NCBI RefSeq assembly: GCF_014930455.1
Contig: NZ_JAAIYO010000005.1
Location: forward strand, 248,001-312,000
Direction: 5' to 3'
Source of the DNA: Corallococcus soli
GTDB taxonomy: Bacteria > Myxococcota > Myxococcia > Myxococcales > Myxococcaceae
Length of the DNA stretch: 64,000 nt
Part shown: positions 15,036 to 25,153 of the stretch, piece by piece
How the letters are laid out: the number at the start of each line of letters is the position of its first letter
Numbering within the stretch: position 1 is the first letter of the stretch
Made by a program: the position numbers and the translations under genes
Notes under the pieces: model-generated
Told to the model about the DNA's origin: nothing
The model's database searches: none
What the model saw: only the letters and a program-made list of their open reading frames with translations

Positions 15036-17735
15036 GTGGCCCGGGTGAGAAGCACTGAGCGTACGAACCGTCGGGTGGGGACGGTCCCGGAGGAGCCAGA
15101 GGCGGAGTACCGCCTCCTCGACGACATGCCCCTGGGCGTGTTCGTGCTCCGGGACGGCGTGCTCGTGCACGCGAACGCCGCGCTGGCGCGGCTCGTGGGC
15201 GCGCCCCGTGAAGAGCTGGTGGGGCAGCCGGTGACGGCGCTGCTGGAGGAGCCCCAGGCGGACACCCCGGTGGATCGGCTGGCGCGGCGGCTGGGCTCGG
15301 CGCCGGTGGCGGGCACCTACGAGGCCTGGCTGAGGACCGCGGGCGGCGGGATGCGCGTGGAATTGACGGTGCATTCGCATGCCAGGGATTGGGTGGTGCA
15401 GGCGCGGGATGTGACGTCGCGGGTGCGCCGACGCACGGTGCTGAGAAAGTTGGCGGAGCTGGGCGGGCAGGTGCGCGCGCTGCATTCCGAGGAGGCGGTG
15501 CGCGAGGAGGTGTTCCGCGGGCTGGAGGCGCTGGAGCTGGGGTTCGCGTGGTTGACGCCCCGGGGCGTGGGGGTGGAGCTGTCGGTGGCGGGGCTCGCGC
15601 CCCGGCTGGTGCCGCACGCGCCCGCGCTGGGCGGCCGGGTGCCGGTGGAGACGATGGGCGGCTGGGCCCCGGCGCTGGTGCGCACCTGGCGCGACGGCAG
15701 CGCGTGGGTGGAGGACCTGGGCGTGGAGGCGTCGCGGTTCGTGCCGGAGGCGCGCATGGACACGGTGCTGGCGGTGTTCCAGCGCGCGGAGCCGCACCGC
15801 GCGGTGGGGGTGCGCATCGACGTGGAGAACGCGCCCCTGGCCATGCTGCTGCTGGCGGCGGAGTGGCTGAGCGAGGAGGACGTGGCCGCGGTGCGGCTGT
15901 TCGGACAGCAGGTGTCGTCCGCGCTGGACGCGGCGCGCACCATCCAGCGGCTGAGCGTGCGCGCCACGGCGCTCTCCGCGCTGGGGCGGCTGGCGTCCCA
16001 GGCGGCGTCCGCGCCGCACCCGCGCGCCTTCTTCGGCTCAGGCACGGAGGAGATCGCCGGGCTGCTGTCCTGCGACGCGGTGTGCCTGCTGCTGCCGGCG
16101 GACTCGCGCCACGAGCCGGGCGAGCCGCTGGAGCTGGTGTACGCGCGCGGCCTGTCCGAGGACGCGGTGGCCCGGGTGCGCCGCGCGCGCCTGGGGTCGC
16201 TGCCCCGCCCCAGCGGGATGAGCGACGGGGTGCAGGTGCTGGACGCGGAGGCCTGCCCCGCGCCCACGCGCGACGCGCTGCGCGCCCTGGCCTTCCAGAC
16301 GCTGGTGTCGGTGCCGCTGCGGGTGCGCTCGCGCGGCGTGGGCACGCTGAGCGTGCTGTTCCACGCGCGGCGGCGGCTCACCCCGCTGGAGCTGGAGACG
16401 CTCCAGGGCATGGGCACGCACTTCGCGGCGGCCATTGAATCCCACCGGCTGCTGGACGAGGTGCGCGGGCGGGCGGAGGACCTGGCGCTGATGCACGAGG
16501 TGGGCAAGGCGCTGGCGGCCACGCTGGAGTTGGATCGGCTGCTGGCCACGGGCGTCACCAGCCTGGCGCGCATCGTGGACGTGCCGGACGCCTACGTGCT
16601 CCTGCCGGACGCGAAGGGGGAGCGGCTGGCCATCCGCGCGGCGACGGGCGGGCACCCGGAGCTGGTGGGCCGGGACCTGCCGCTGGATTTGTCCCCGCAC
16701 TCGCTGGCCGGCGAGGTGTTCCGCACGCGCCAGCCGCTGCGGGTGGAGGACGCGCGCGTGGACGTGCGGATGGACGACGAGCTGCGCCGGGCCACGGACG
16801 GCGTGGCGTACATGGTGCTGCCGCTCGCCGTGCACGCGCAGATGGTGGGCGTGGCGGTGATGGTGGAGACGCGCCGGCCCCGCCGCTTCACGCCCTCGGA
16901 GCTGGAGCGGGCGGACGCCATCGCCAACCAGCTGTCGCTGGCGCTGGAAGGGGCGCGGCTGGTGGAGGACCTGAAGAAGAGCTACGCGGAGCTGGCGCGC
17001 GCGCAGGAGCAGTTGGTGCACCGCGAGCGGCTGGCCGCGCTGGGCGAGCTGTCCGCCGTCGTGGCCCACGAGGTGCGCAACCCCCTGGGCGCCATCTTCA
17101 ATTCGGTGGCCACCATCCGCCGCATCATCGGCGCGGAGAGCCCGGCGGCGCCGCTGGTGGACATCGTGGGGGAGGAGGCGGACCGGCTCAACCGCATCGT
17201 CGCGGACCTGCTCACCTTCGCGCGCCCCCCGTCGCCGCACCTGTATCCCGTGTCCGTGACGCAGCTGCTGGAGGAGGCGGTGGGCGGCGCGCTGTCGGAC
17301 GCGGGCGGCCAGACGCCGCCGCCGGTGAACGTGGAGTGGATGATGGAGGAGGGCGTGCCGTCGGTGACGGTGGACGAGCGGCTCATCCGCCAGGCCTTCC
17401 TCAACCTGGCCCTCAACGCGGTGCAGGCCATGCCCCAGGGCGGCACGCTGCGGGTGGTGGCCCGGCGGGCGTGGCTGGACCGGCCCGGCGTGCAGGTGGA
17501 GATCAGCGACACCGGGCCGGGCATCCCGCTGGAGCTGCGCGCGCGCGTCTTCGAGCCCTTCTTCACCACCAAGGCGCAGGGCACCGGCCTGGGGCTCGCC
17601 GTGGTGAAGCGCATCGTGGATTCGCACCTGGGACAGCTGGGGCTGGACGTGCCGGAGACAGGGGGCACCGTCTTCCGGCTCTTCCTCCCGCTGGAGCCGC
17701 CCGTGCTCCCGGTGCTGCCGCTGACGGGCGGCTGA
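15036..17735 (+). CDS. Cytosolic PAS-GAF-GAF histidine kinase
   Basis: About 899 residues with no membrane segment. An N-terminal PAS domain (PLGVFVLRDGVLVHANAALARLVG) is followed by three GAF-like regions, then a HisKA domain with the phospho-acceptor in VVAHEVRNPLGA (near residue 675). An HATPase_c domain follows, with NLALNAVQAM (N box), DTGPGIP (G1) and GTGLGLAVVKR (G2). No response regulator adjoins it. The start is uncertain: the frame is open back to 14844, but that ATG lies inside the palindrome. GTG 15036 has CAGGGG upstream and precedes the PAS domain sensibly. It is divergent from the putative RiPP genes and might sense a signal for them (weak inference). Confidence 0.88.
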   Translation: MARVRSTERTNRRVGTVPEEPEAEYRLLDDMPLGVFVLRDGVLVHANAALARLVGAPREELVGQPVTALLEEPQADTPVDRLARRLGSAPVAGTYEAWLRTAGGGMRVELTVHSHARDWVVQARDVTSRVRRRTVLRKLAELGGQVRALHSEEAVREEVFRGLEALELGFAWLTPRGVGVELSVAGLAPRLVPHAPALGGRVPVETMGGWAPALVRTWRDGSAWVEDLGVEASRFVPEARMDTVLAVFQRAEPHRAVGVRIDVENAPLAMLLLAAEWLSEEDVAAVRLFGQQVSSALDAARTIQRLSVRATALSALGRLASQAASAPHPRAFFGSGTEEIAGLLSCDAVCLLLPADSRHEPGEPLELVYARGLSEDAVARVRRARLGSLPRPSGMSDGVQVLDAEACPAPTRDALRALAFQTLVSVPLRVRSRGVGTLSVLFHARRRLTPLELETLQGMGTHFAAAIESHRLLDEVRGRAEDLALMHEVGKALAATLELDRLLATGVTSLARIVDVPDAYVLLPDAKGERLAIRAATGGHPELVGRDLPLDLSPHSLAGEVFRTRQPLRVEDARVDVRMDDELRRATDGVAYMVLPLAVHAQMVGVAVMVETRRPRRFTPSELERADAIANQLSLALEGARLVEDLKKSYAELARAQEQLVHRERLAALGELSAVVAHEVRNPLGAIFNSVATIRRIIGAESPAAPLVDIVGEEADRLNRIVADLLTFARPPSPHLYPVSVTQLLEEAVGGALSDAGGQTPPPVNVEWMMEEGVPSVTVDERLIRQAFLNLALNAVQAMPQGGTLRVVARRAWLDRPGVQVEISDTGPGIPLELRARVFEPFFTTKAQGTGLGLAVVKRIVDSHLGQLGLDVPETGGTVFRLFLPLEPPVLPVLPLTGG

Positions 17736-17840
17736 CACACCCTTGCGCGTGCAGTGAACAGTCGCCACCCCGGGCGCGTTTTCGCCGGGCGCTCCCTGCC
17801 CACCACCGGTACGCAGGGGCCGCACCTTCCAGGGAGGCGG

Positions 17841-18728
17841 ATGATGCACCGGGGTCATGTCGTGGCAGGGGTCGTGGCGTGCTTGTTCGGCTTCATGGGC
17901 GTGGCGCGCGCGGAGGCACTGCCCGTCGACGTTCCGTTCAAGGCCCGGAAGGAGGAGCCTCGCGTGGAGCTGCGCGCGGTGGCGGAGCTGGGCTTCCTGG
18001 ACGTGCTGTCACACAGCCTCGTCCAGGGCCGCGACGGGACCTCCTTCCGGTTCCCGGAGGACGGAGGGCAGGACAACCTCTACACCTTCGTGCGCCTGAG
18101 CGCGGAGCTGGCCCTGCGCGGGCGGCACACGCTCATCTTCCTGGTGCAGCCGCTGGACATCCAGACGCAGGTGGTGCTGCGGCGGGACATCCGGCTGGAC
18201 GGGCTCACGTTCCCGGAGGGCACGCCGCTGGACGTGCGCTACGCGTTCCCGTTCTACCGGGCCAGCTACCTGTATGACCTGCTGGGCGGCCCCGCGCGGG
18301 AGCTGTCGGCGGGCGCGTCGCTGCAACTGCGCAACGCCACGTTCGTCTTCACGTCGGCGGACGGGACGCTGCGGCGGGCCAACCGGGACGTGGGGCCGGT
18401 GCCGCTGCTCAAGGTGCGCGGCCGGTGGGCGCTCAGCGAGAACTGGTGGGTGGGGGTGGAGGCGGACGGCAGCTACGCGCCGGTGGCCCTCATCAACGGC
18501 GATGACGACTCCGACACGGTGGGGGCGCTGCTGGACGCGAGCCTGCGCGGCGGCGTGCGGCTCACCGACCAGGTGGAGGTGTTCCTCAACCTGCGCTACC
18601 TGGGCGGCGGCGCGCGCGGCACGTCGGACGACAACGAGGAGGAGTTCGGCGACGGCTACACGAGCAACTGGCTCAGCACGGCCACCGTGTCGCTGGGCGT
18701 GCAGTACCGGCTGCCCTCCGCTGACTGA
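17841..18728 (+). CDS. Secreted outer-membrane-type protein, unknown function
   Basis: This 295-residue product has a signal peptide (about residues 1-24, VACLFGFMGVARA then EALPV). The rest is rich in alternating hydrophobic and aromatic strands (NLYTFVRLSAELALRG, LFLNLRYLGGG-like segments) and ends VSLGVQYRLPSAD. It looks like a small beta-barrel or outer-membrane-associated protein. I cannot name a family. AGGGAGG precedes two tandem ATGs at 17841 and 17844; either could start. It follows the kinase on the same strand by about 105 bp and ends against the convergent Ser/Thr kinase gene. Confidence 0.7.
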   Translation: MMHRGHVVAGVVACLFGFMGVARAEALPVDVPFKARKEEPRVELRAVAELGFLDVLSHSLVQGRDGTSFRFPEDGGQDNLYTFVRLSAELALRGRHTLIFLVQPLDIQTQVVLRRDIRLDGLTFPEGTPLDVRYAFPFYRASYLYDLLGGPARELSAGASLQLRNATFVFTSADGTLRRANRDVGPVPLLKVRGRWALSENWWVGVEADGSYAPVALINGDDDSDTVGALLDASLRGGVRLTDQVEVFLNLRYLGGGARGTSDDNEEEFGDGYTSNWLSTATVSLGVQYRLPSAD

Positions 18729-18737
18729 GGCGGCGGC

Positions 18738-21647
18738 TCACTCGCCGCCGGAGGAGCCCACGAAGAGCCACATGACGCCGAAGCCCAGGACGAGCGCCAC
18801 GACGACCACCACCGCGAGCATGGCCCAGAAGCGGTAGCGCGAGGGCAGCGGCCACGGCAGGCGGGGGAGCTGGAAGTGGACGACCTTGGCGGGCTTCTTC
18901 ACGCCCTTGCGCTTCGCCTCCGCCAGCTCGCGCTCGCGCGCCTTCAGCTCCTCCGCGACCTTGAGCGCGGCGGAGATGTCCATGTCGTAGCCCACGAGCG
19001 TTTCGCGCGTCTTGGTGCGCACCGGAATCGGGCGGGTGTCGTTGGGCCGCTCATCCACGACGGGGGCCGCGCGGCGAGGGGCCTCCTTGGGCGCGACGTA
19101 GGGGGCGGACTGCTCCGACAGGTACGCGGGCAGGTTGCCCGTCGTGCGTGACAGGGCGCCGAAGATCTTCGCGGCCTCCAGGGCCTCGGTGGCTTCGCCC
19201 GCGCCGCCGGGCGTCCAGGGCACGGGGAGCTCCTCCTGGGACAGGGGGCGGGTGGCGTCCGGGAAGTCCTCCACCACCGGCGGGGCGGCGCGGGCCGGCG
19301 GGGCGGCGCCCACGGACGTGCGGCCCGTGGGGGCGCGCCGCTCCGGGGACGCGTTCGCGCGGGGGCGCTTCGGCTTGTCGACGGCCGTGTGTTCGTCGTC
19401 CGCGTCTTCGTCGGGGCCCAGGGCCAGCGGGGACGGGCCGGCGCCTTCGGTGGCCTCCTCCTCACCGGAGCCCGGCGTCCAGCCGGAGCTCGCGGTGCCC
19501 CTGGCGGGAGCGCGCGAGGAGGGCTCGGTGTCCTCGCTCTTGCGCATGGGCCGCTCGTTCGTCGTGGAGTCCTCACTGCCGACGCCGGGGGTCCAACCCG
19601 GACGCGAGGGCCGGTTCTGCATGGGTGAGTCCTCCGGGGCGGGGGGGGCCCCTTCTCGATGAACAGCGCGAGGTTGTGAACCGGAGTCTTCCGCTTCCGG
19701 GCCCGGATTCCAATCCGCCTGGAGAAGTTGCCCCTCCGCGGGCTGGGTGCCCGGCAGGCCCCCTCCGTCCGCCCGGGGGCCTTCGCCCGGGTCGGTGGTG
19801 TCCTCGGCGCCCGGGCCGGAGGGCCGGGGCATGGCGACCTCCCGGGGGGTGGGTTCGTCCGCGCCCGACCCCGGCGTCCAGGCGGGCCCGCCTCCCAGGC
19901 GAGCGGCTTCAGCGCCCGGAGCGAGGGACAAACCCGAGTCGGCGCCGGGCGTGGGGGGCGCTTCGGCGGCCAGAGCCGGTGTCCGCCCTGGATCAACGTT
20001 CTCGCCCGCGCCGGGCGTGAGGGCCCCTTCGTCCGCCAGGCCCGCGAGCCGCCTGGGATCCACGCCCAGCGAGGTCGCGTCCTCCCCACCGGAGCCCGGC
20101 GTCCACGTCACGGGCGAGGGTCGAGCGGGGTCTGTGGGCTCCTCCGTGCGCGGCGTCGACGTCACGGGCGAGGGCCGGGTGGAGCCGGTGAGCTCCTCCA
20201 TGCGCGGCATGGACGCCACGGGCGAGGGCCGGGTGGGGTCGGTGGGTTCCTCCGTGCCCGTGCGCGGCGTCCACGTCACGGGCGGTGGTCGCGCGGCGGG
20301 GTCGGTGGATTCCTCCGTGCCCGTGCGCGGCGTCCACGTCACGGGCGGTGGTCGCGCGGCGGGGTCGGTGGACTCCTCCGCGCCCGTGCCCGGCACCCAC
20401 GCGTCCCTGGTGACTTCCTGGTTGTGCAGCCGCACCGGGGGCGCCTTGCGCGCACCGGGTTCCTCCCAGGGCTTCAACTCCCGAGGGGCCGCGTCCTTGC
20501 GCGCCTCCGCCTCGGCCGCCGCTTGGCGCAACTTCACCGCGTCCAGCGCCTCCGTCGCGATGTCCTCCTGCGCCCGGAGCGCGTCCGCTTCGCGCTCCAC
20601 CGGCGCGGTGGGCGGGGCGAGCACCGACGGGAACTCCTGCCGCGTGCTCGCGCGCTCCGACGGCTCGCGCAGCAGCTCCTCCACCAACTGCTGCTCGTGG
20701 ACCTTCTCTCGCGGGAAGGCCGCCGACATCAGCCGCACCAGGTCCTGGTCCGTCACGCCCGGCGTCAGCTTCTCCTTCAGCGCCGCCAGCGCCTCCGCCA
20801 TCGCCGCCGCGGTCGGGAACCGGTCGTTCGGTTCGGGCGCCAGCGCGCGCACCAGGAACGCGTCCACCGCGCGCGGCAGGTCCGGCCGGTGACGCCCCGC
20901 CGGCTCCCACTGCGGATACGCCGCGCGCCGCCAGCGCTCCAGGGGGTCCCCGCGCTGGGACAGCGGCTTCCACGCGAACAGCTCCCACAGCACCACGCCC
21001 GCCGCGTACACGTCCGCGCGCCGGTCCACCGTGCGCTTGCGGGCCTGCTCCGGCGCCATGTACGTGAGGTTCCCAATCACCACGCGCGGCGCCGTCTGCT
21101 GCTCCTTCAGCGTGGACTGCGCCGCGCCGAAGTCGATGATCTTCACCTCGCCCGCGTAGCTCACGCACACGTTCGCGGGCGACAGGTCGCGGTGCACCAG
21201 GTGCAGCGGGTGTCCGTCCTCGTCCGTCGCGTCGTGCGCGTACGCCAGGCCCTCGCACAGCCGCTGCCCCATCTGGAGCAGCGCGCCCAGGGGCATCATC
21301 CGCTGGCGCTGCCGCAGCCGGTACGCCAGCCGGCTCAGCGTCTTGCCCTGCACGTACTCCATGGCGAGGAAGAGCTGCCCGTCCACCTCGCCCATCGCGT
21401 ACACGCGCGCGATGTTCGGGTGCGCCAGCCGCACCACCACGCGCGCCTCGTCGCGGAAGCGCCCCACGAACTGCCGGTTCTCCAAGAGCCCCGGCAGCAC
21501 CTTCTTCACCACCACCGCGCGCCGCACGCCCTCCTCGCGCGCGAGGAAGACCTCTCCCATTCCGCCCGCGCCAATGCGGCGCACGAGCGTGTAGGGACCG
21601 AAGCGCAGCGGCCCCCTCAGGGGCTCTGGCTCAACGGGCGTCGCCAA
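18738..21647 (-). CDS. Ser/Thr protein kinase with long WTPG-repeat linker and C-terminal membrane helix
   Basis: The product is about 969 residues. The kinase domain (about 15-290) has GAGGMGEV, the catalytic Lys in [16 protein letters not shown] (Ser replaces the usual Lys after HRDL), IDFGAAQ and YMAPEQ, so it should be active. A very long Pro/Glu/Thr-rich linker follows, with about 14 degenerate WTPG-x-G-x-E-[ED]-x-T units, then a conserved helix ([19 protein letters not shown]). It ends with a single membrane helix ([25 protein letters not shown]), so the kinase is cytosolic and anchored by its C-terminus. The start is uncertain; TTG 21647 overlaps the hemL end by 17 bp. Confidence 0.88.
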   Translation of the reverse strand: MATPVEPEPLRGPLRFGPYTLVRRIGAGGMGEVFLAREEGVRRAVVVKKVLPGLLENRQFVGRFRDEARVVVRLAHPNIARVYAMGEVDGQLFLAMEYVQGKTLSRLAYRLRQRQRMMPLGALLQMGQRLCEGLAYAHDATDEDGHPLHLVHRDLSPANVCVSYAGEVKIIDFGAAQSTLKEQQTAPRVVIGNLTYMAPEQARKRTVDRRADVYAAGVVLWELFAWKPLSQRGDPLERWRRAAYPQWEPAGRHRPDLPRAVDAFLVRALAPEPNDRFPTAAAMAEALAALKEKLTPGVTDQDLVRLMSAAFPREKVHEQQLVEELLREPSERASTRQEFPSVLAPPTAPVEREADALRAQEDIATEALDAVKLRQAAAEAEARKDAAPRELKPWEEPGARKAPPVRLHNQEVTRDAWVPGTGAEESTDPAARPPPVTWTPRTGTEESTDPAARPPPVTWTPRTGTEEPTDPTRPSPVASMPRMEELTGSTRPSPVTSTPRTEEPTDPARPSPVTWTPGSGGEDATSLGVDPRRLAGLADEGALTPGAGENVDPGRTPALAAEAPPTPGADSGLSLAPGAEAARLGGGPAWTPGSGADEPTPREVAMPRPSGPGAEDTTDPGEGPRADGGGLPGTQPAEGQLLQADWNPGPEAEDSGSQPRAVHREGAPPAPEDSPMQNRPSRPGWTPGVGSEDSTTNERPMRKSEDTEPSSRAPARGTASSGWTPGSGEEEATEGAGPSPLALGPDEDADDEHTAVDKPKRPRANASPERRAPTGRTSVGAAPPARAAPPVVEDFPDATRPLSQEELPVPWTPGGAGEATEALEAAKIFGALSRTTGNLPAYLSEQSAPYVAPKEAPRRAAPVVDERPNDTRPIPVRTKTRETLVGYDMDISAALKVAEELKARERELAEAKRKGVKKPAKVVHFQLPRLPWPLPSRYRFWAMLAVVVVVALVLGFGVMWLFVGSSGGE
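20248..20373. repeat. Two 63-bp tandem repeats inside the kinase linker
   Basis: Units 20248-20310 and 20311-20373 differ by one base and encode 21-residue copies of the [18 protein letters not shown] unit. More diverged copies follow on both sides. This is a recent in-frame expansion of the linker. Confidence 0.85.
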
Positions 21648-22926
21648 GCGCGCGGAACGCCTTGCGGGCCGCGGCGAGGACGTGCGCCACCTCCGGCTCG
21701 CCGATGGCCAGCGACACGAACGCCGCCTCGAACTGGCTGGGCGGCAGGTACACACCTTCTTGCAGCATCGCGTGGAAGAAGCGCCCGAACTTCGCCGTGT
21801 CCGCCTTCTTCGCGGACGTGTAGTCGAACACCGGCTCCGCCGTGAAGAACACCGTGAGCATGCTGCCCACGCGGTTCACCGTCACCGGCACGCCCGCCGC
21901 CTTCGCCTCCGCGCGGAAGCCCTCCTCCAGCAACAACCCCAGCTGCTCCAGCCGCGCGTACGTGCCCGGGGCCGCCAGCGCCTTCAGGCACGCCATGCCC
22001 GCCGCCACCGCCACCGGGTTCCCGGACAGCGTGCCGGACTGGTACACGGGCCCTTCCGGCGCCACCTTCGCCATGACGTCGCGCCGGCCGCCGTACGCGC
22101 CCAGCGGCATGCCGCCGCCCACCACCTTCGCCATCGTGGTCAGGTCCGGCTTGAGCTTGTACAGCTCCTGCGCCCCGCCGCGCGCCAGCCGGAAGCCCGT
22201 CATCACCTCGTCCAGCACGAAGAGCACGCCGTGTTTCTGGCAGAGCGCCTGCAACCCCTCCAGGAAGCCCGGCCGGGGCACCAGCACGCCCATGTTGCCC
22301 ACCACCGGCTCGATGATGGCGCAGGCGATGTCCTTGCCCTTCTCCTCGAAGAGGCGCTCCACCGCGGCCAGGTCGTTGAAGGGCGCGGTGAGCGTCAGCG
22401 CCGCCAGCGCCGCCGGCACGCCCGGCGAGTCCGGCAGGCCCAGCGTCTCCACGCCGCTGCCCGCCTTCACGAGGAACGGGTCGCCCGCGCCGTGGAAGCA
22501 GCCCTCGAACTTGAGGATGTGCTCGCGGCCGGTGAAGCCGCGCGCCACGCGGATGGCGGCCACCGTGGCCTCCGTGCCGCTGGACACCAGGCGCACCTTC
22601 TCCACCGACGGCACCGTGGCGCAGAGCAGCTCCGCGAACTCCACCTCCGCCGCGACGGGCGCGCCGAAGGTGGTGCCGCGACGGGCGGCCTCCAGGATGG
22701 CCTCGATGATGGGCGGGTACGCGTGCCCGAGGATGAGCGGGCCCCAGCTGCCCACGAGGTCCACGTAGCGGTTGCCGTCCACGTCGGTGAGCCACGCACC
22801 GGCGCCCTCGCGGAAGAAGACGGGGTCACCCCCCACGCCACGGAAGGCGCGCACCGGAGAGTTCACCCCACCCGGGATGCGCGCCTGCGCGCGGGCGAAG
22901 AGGGCCTGGCTTTGAGCGTGTTTCAT
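21631..22926 (-). CDS. hemL: Glutamate-1-semialdehyde 2,1-aminomutase
   Basis: This 431-residue PLP enzyme converts glutamate-1-semialdehyde to 5-aminolevulinate in the C5 pathway of tetrapyrrole synthesis. Family signatures include ARIPGGVNSPVRAF near the N-terminus, VSSGTEATVAAIRVARG, FEGCFHGAGD, DEVMTGFRLA and the PLP-lysine motif TTMAKVVGGGMPLGAYGG. Length matches the family. ATG 22926 gives the standard N-terminus MKHAQSQALFARA. The following Ser/Thr kinase gene overlaps its end. Confidence 0.96.
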   Translation of the reverse strand: MKHAQSQALFARAQARIPGGVNSPVRAFRGVGGDPVFFREGAGAWLTDVDGNRYVDLVGSWGPLILGHAYPPIIEAILEAARRGTTFGAPVAAEVEFAELLCATVPSVEKVRLVSSGTEATVAAIRVARGFTGREHILKFEGCFHGAGDPFLVKAGSGVETLGLPDSPGVPAALAALTLTAPFNDLAAVERLFEEKGKDIACAIIEPVVGNMGVLVPRPGFLEGLQALCQKHGVLFVLDEVMTGFRLARGGAQELYKLKPDLTTMAKVVGGGMPLGAYGGRRDVMAKVAPEGPVYQSGTLSGNPVAVAAGMACLKALAAPGTYARLEQLGLLLEEGFRAEAKAAGVPVTVNRVGSMLTVFFTAEPVFDYTSAKKADTAKFGRFFHAMLQEGVYLPPSQFEAAFVSLAIGEPEVAHVLAAARKAFRALGDAR

Positions 22927-23108
22927 GCCGGGTTCCATAGCACGCGCCGGGCGCCGCTCCCCGCCTCGCGTGGGGCTCCGGTGTCGGCTTTCCACCGCCA
23001 TGCGGATGCCTGCCCGCACGGCGAAGGGCCGCCCCGGGCAGGAGGGACGCCCACCCGTCCGGCAGTCGTGGCTTCACCCCGGCGGCCCCGGCGGTTATGA
23101 CCGCCCGC

Positions 23109-23495
23109 ATGCGAATCCTCCACACCATGCTCCGCGTCGGCGACCTGGAGAAGTCGCTCGACTTCTACACCCGCGTCGTCGGCATGACGCTGCTGCGCCG
23201 CCACGACTACCCTGAAGGCCGCTTCACGCTCGCCTTCGTCGGCTTCGGCCCGGAGGACACCCACCCCGCGCTGGAGCTCACCCACAACTGGGACACGGCG
23301 AAGTACGAATTGGGCACCGCCTACGGCCACATCGCCCTGGGCGTCAGCGACATCCACGCCACCGCCAACGCCATCCGCGCGGCCGGCGGCAAGGTCGTCC
23401 GCGAGCCCGGCCCCATGAAGCACGGCACCACCGTCATCGCCTTCGTGGAAGACCCGGACGGCTACAAGGTCGAGCTCATCCAGCAGAAGACCTGA
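23109..23495 (+). CDS. gloA: Lactoylglutathione lyase (glyoxalase I)
   Basis: Glyoxalase I isomerises the hemithioacetal of methylglyoxal and glutathione to S-lactoylglutathione. The 128-residue product starts [17 protein letters not shown] and keeps the four metal ligands at the E. coli positions when numbered from ATG 23109: H5, E56, H74 and E122. That numbering supports 23109 over the upstream ATG at 23097. It is the single-domain, nickel-type class by length. No obvious operon partner. Confidence 0.95.
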   Translation: MRILHTMLRVGDLEKSLDFYTRVVGMTLLRRHDYPEGRFTLAFVGFGPEDTHPALELTHNWDTAKYELGTAYGHIALGVSDIHATANAIRAAGGKVVREPGPMKHGTTVIAFVEDPDGYKVELIQQKT

Positions 23496-23794
23496 GCCTC
23501 CGCGCACCGACCTGGAGCGTGGTGCCCCAAGGGAGCCGGAGCACCGGGCACGCGGCCCCTGACGCCCGGCCGGACGCCCCGGACCGGCTTGGAAGCAGCG
23601 GGAAGGCAGGCGGCGAAGGCACACAGGCGCCCCGGGCCCGAGGCCGTGCCCCCGAGGGAGGACGCACCGGGCAGGCGGGCGAAATTTCAGGGGGATGTTT
23701 CGCGGCTTCCGCTCGCCGTGCCCCCCATGGGGGTGTAGAGAGGCCGGCGCGCCGCGCATCGGCGCGCGCGCACCCTCCCCTTCCGAGGCACGCC

Positions 23795-25123
23795 ATGGTG
23801 GAGAGTCCCCAGAGCCAGAACGCGTTGTCCCCCGATGAGCTTCACGAGGCCTGGGCGGTGCTGTCCGGGGATGAGCGCCTGGAGGGCTTCCGCCTGCTAC
23901 CCCCGGCCGTGGCGGACGACTTCTTCCTTGGGCTGTCCGCGCGCGAACAGGCGGAGCTCATCCTCTCCCTGCCTCCGGCCGAGCGCCGCACCTGGGTCCG
24001 CCTGCTGCCCCCGGACGACCTGGCCGACCTGGTCCAGGCGGTGGAGCCGGACCAGGTGAACACCATCCTGTCGCAGCTGGACGACGCCAGCCGCCGCGAG
24101 GTGAACGTCCTGCTGGCCTACGCGGAGGACGACGCCGGCGGCCTGATGAATCCGCGCTTCGCCCGCGTGCGTCCGGACATGAGCATCGACGAGGCCATCG
24201 GCTACCTGCGCAAGCAGGCGCGCGAGCGGGTGGAGACCGTCTATTACGCCTACGTGCTGGACGCCGAGCAGCGCCTGCAGGGCGTGCTGTCCCTGCGCCA
24301 GCTCTTCCAGGCCGCGCCGGACAAGCGCGTGGCGGACGTCATGCAGCGCGACGTCATCACCGTGGCGGAGAACACCGACCAGGAGGCCGTCAGCCGCACC
24401 TTCTCCGAACACAGCTTCATGGCGATGCCCGTGGTGGACGAGGCGCAGCGCATGAAGGGCATCGTCACGGTGGACGACATCGTGGACGTGGTGCAGGAGG
24501 AGGCCACGGAGGACATCCAGAAGGTCGGCGGCATGGAGGCCCTGGACGCGCCGTACTTCGACGTGGGCTTCCTGGCGATGCTCAAGAAGCGCGCCGGCTG
24601 GCTGATGGTGCTCTTCCTGGGAGAGATGCTCACCGCCACGGCGATGGGCTACTTCGAACACGAAATCGCGCGCGCCGTGGTGCTGAGCCTCTTCATCCCG
24701 CTCATCATCAGCTCCGGCGGCAACTCCGGCAGCCAGGCCACCACGCTCATCATCCGCGCGCTGGCGCTGTCGGAGATGCGGCTGAAGGACTGGTGGCGCG
24801 TGGCCCGGCGGGAGCTGGGCACGGGGCTGGCGCTGGGCACGGTGCTGGGGCTCGTGGGCTTCACGCGCGTGATGGTGTGGCAGGGGCTGTTCCACAGCTA
24901 TGGGGACCATGCGGTGGTCATCGGCCTCACCGTGGGCGTGTCGCTGGTGGGCGTGGTGCTGTTCGGCACGCTGTCCGGCTCCATGCTCCCGTTCATCCTG
25001 AGGCGCGTGGGCTTCGACCCCGCGAGCGCCTCCGCGCCCTTCGTGGCCACGCTGGTGGACGTGACCGGACTCGTCATCTATTTCACGGCGGCCAGCCTCT
25101 TCCTGCGCGGCAGCCTGCTGTAA
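23795..25123 (+). CDS. mgtE: Magnesium transporter MgtE
   Basis: The 442-residue product has the MgtE order: an N-terminal superhelical domain (about 20-125, with LPPAERRTWVRLLPPDDLADLVQ), two CBS domains (about 130-250; MNPRFARVRPDMSI and VADVMQRDVITVAE), a plug helix and five membrane helices with the conserved SSGGNSGSQATTLIIRALA segment. MgtE is a Mg2+-gated Mg2+ channel closed by Mg2+ binding to the N/CBS part. ATG 23795 gives the usual N-terminus. The 299 bp upstream show no recognisable M-box riboswitch and no gene. Confidence 0.95.
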   Translation: MVESPQSQNALSPDELHEAWAVLSGDERLEGFRLLPPAVADDFFLGLSAREQAELILSLPPAERRTWVRLLPPDDLADLVQAVEPDQVNTILSQLDDASRREVNVLLAYAEDDAGGLMNPRFARVRPDMSIDEAIGYLRKQARERVETVYYAYVLDAEQRLQGVLSLRQLFQAAPDKRVADVMQRDVITVAENTDQEAVSRTFSEHSFMAMPVVDEAQRMKGIVTVDDIVDVVQEEATEDIQKVGGMEALDAPYFDVGFLAMLKKRAGWLMVLFLGEMLTATAMGYFEHEIARAVVLSLFIPLIISSGGNSGSQATTLIIRALALSEMRLKDWWRVARRELGTGLALGTVLGLVGFTRVMVWQGLFHSYGDHAVVIGLTVGVSLVGVVLFGTLSGSMLPFILRRVGFDPASASAPFVATLVDVTGLVIYFTAASLFLRGSLL

Positions 25124-25153
25124 TCAGCGACGCTGCGCCCCGGAGGCCATTCC

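Noticed and set aside
15036..17735. Kinase as the certain regulator of the RiPP genes
   Set aside because: Only divergence supports it. There is no response regulator or DNA-binding part nearby, so it stays a guess.
23496..23794. Mg2+ riboswitch before mgtE
   Set aside because: I see no conserved M-box helices or a terminator/anti-terminator pair in this leader.
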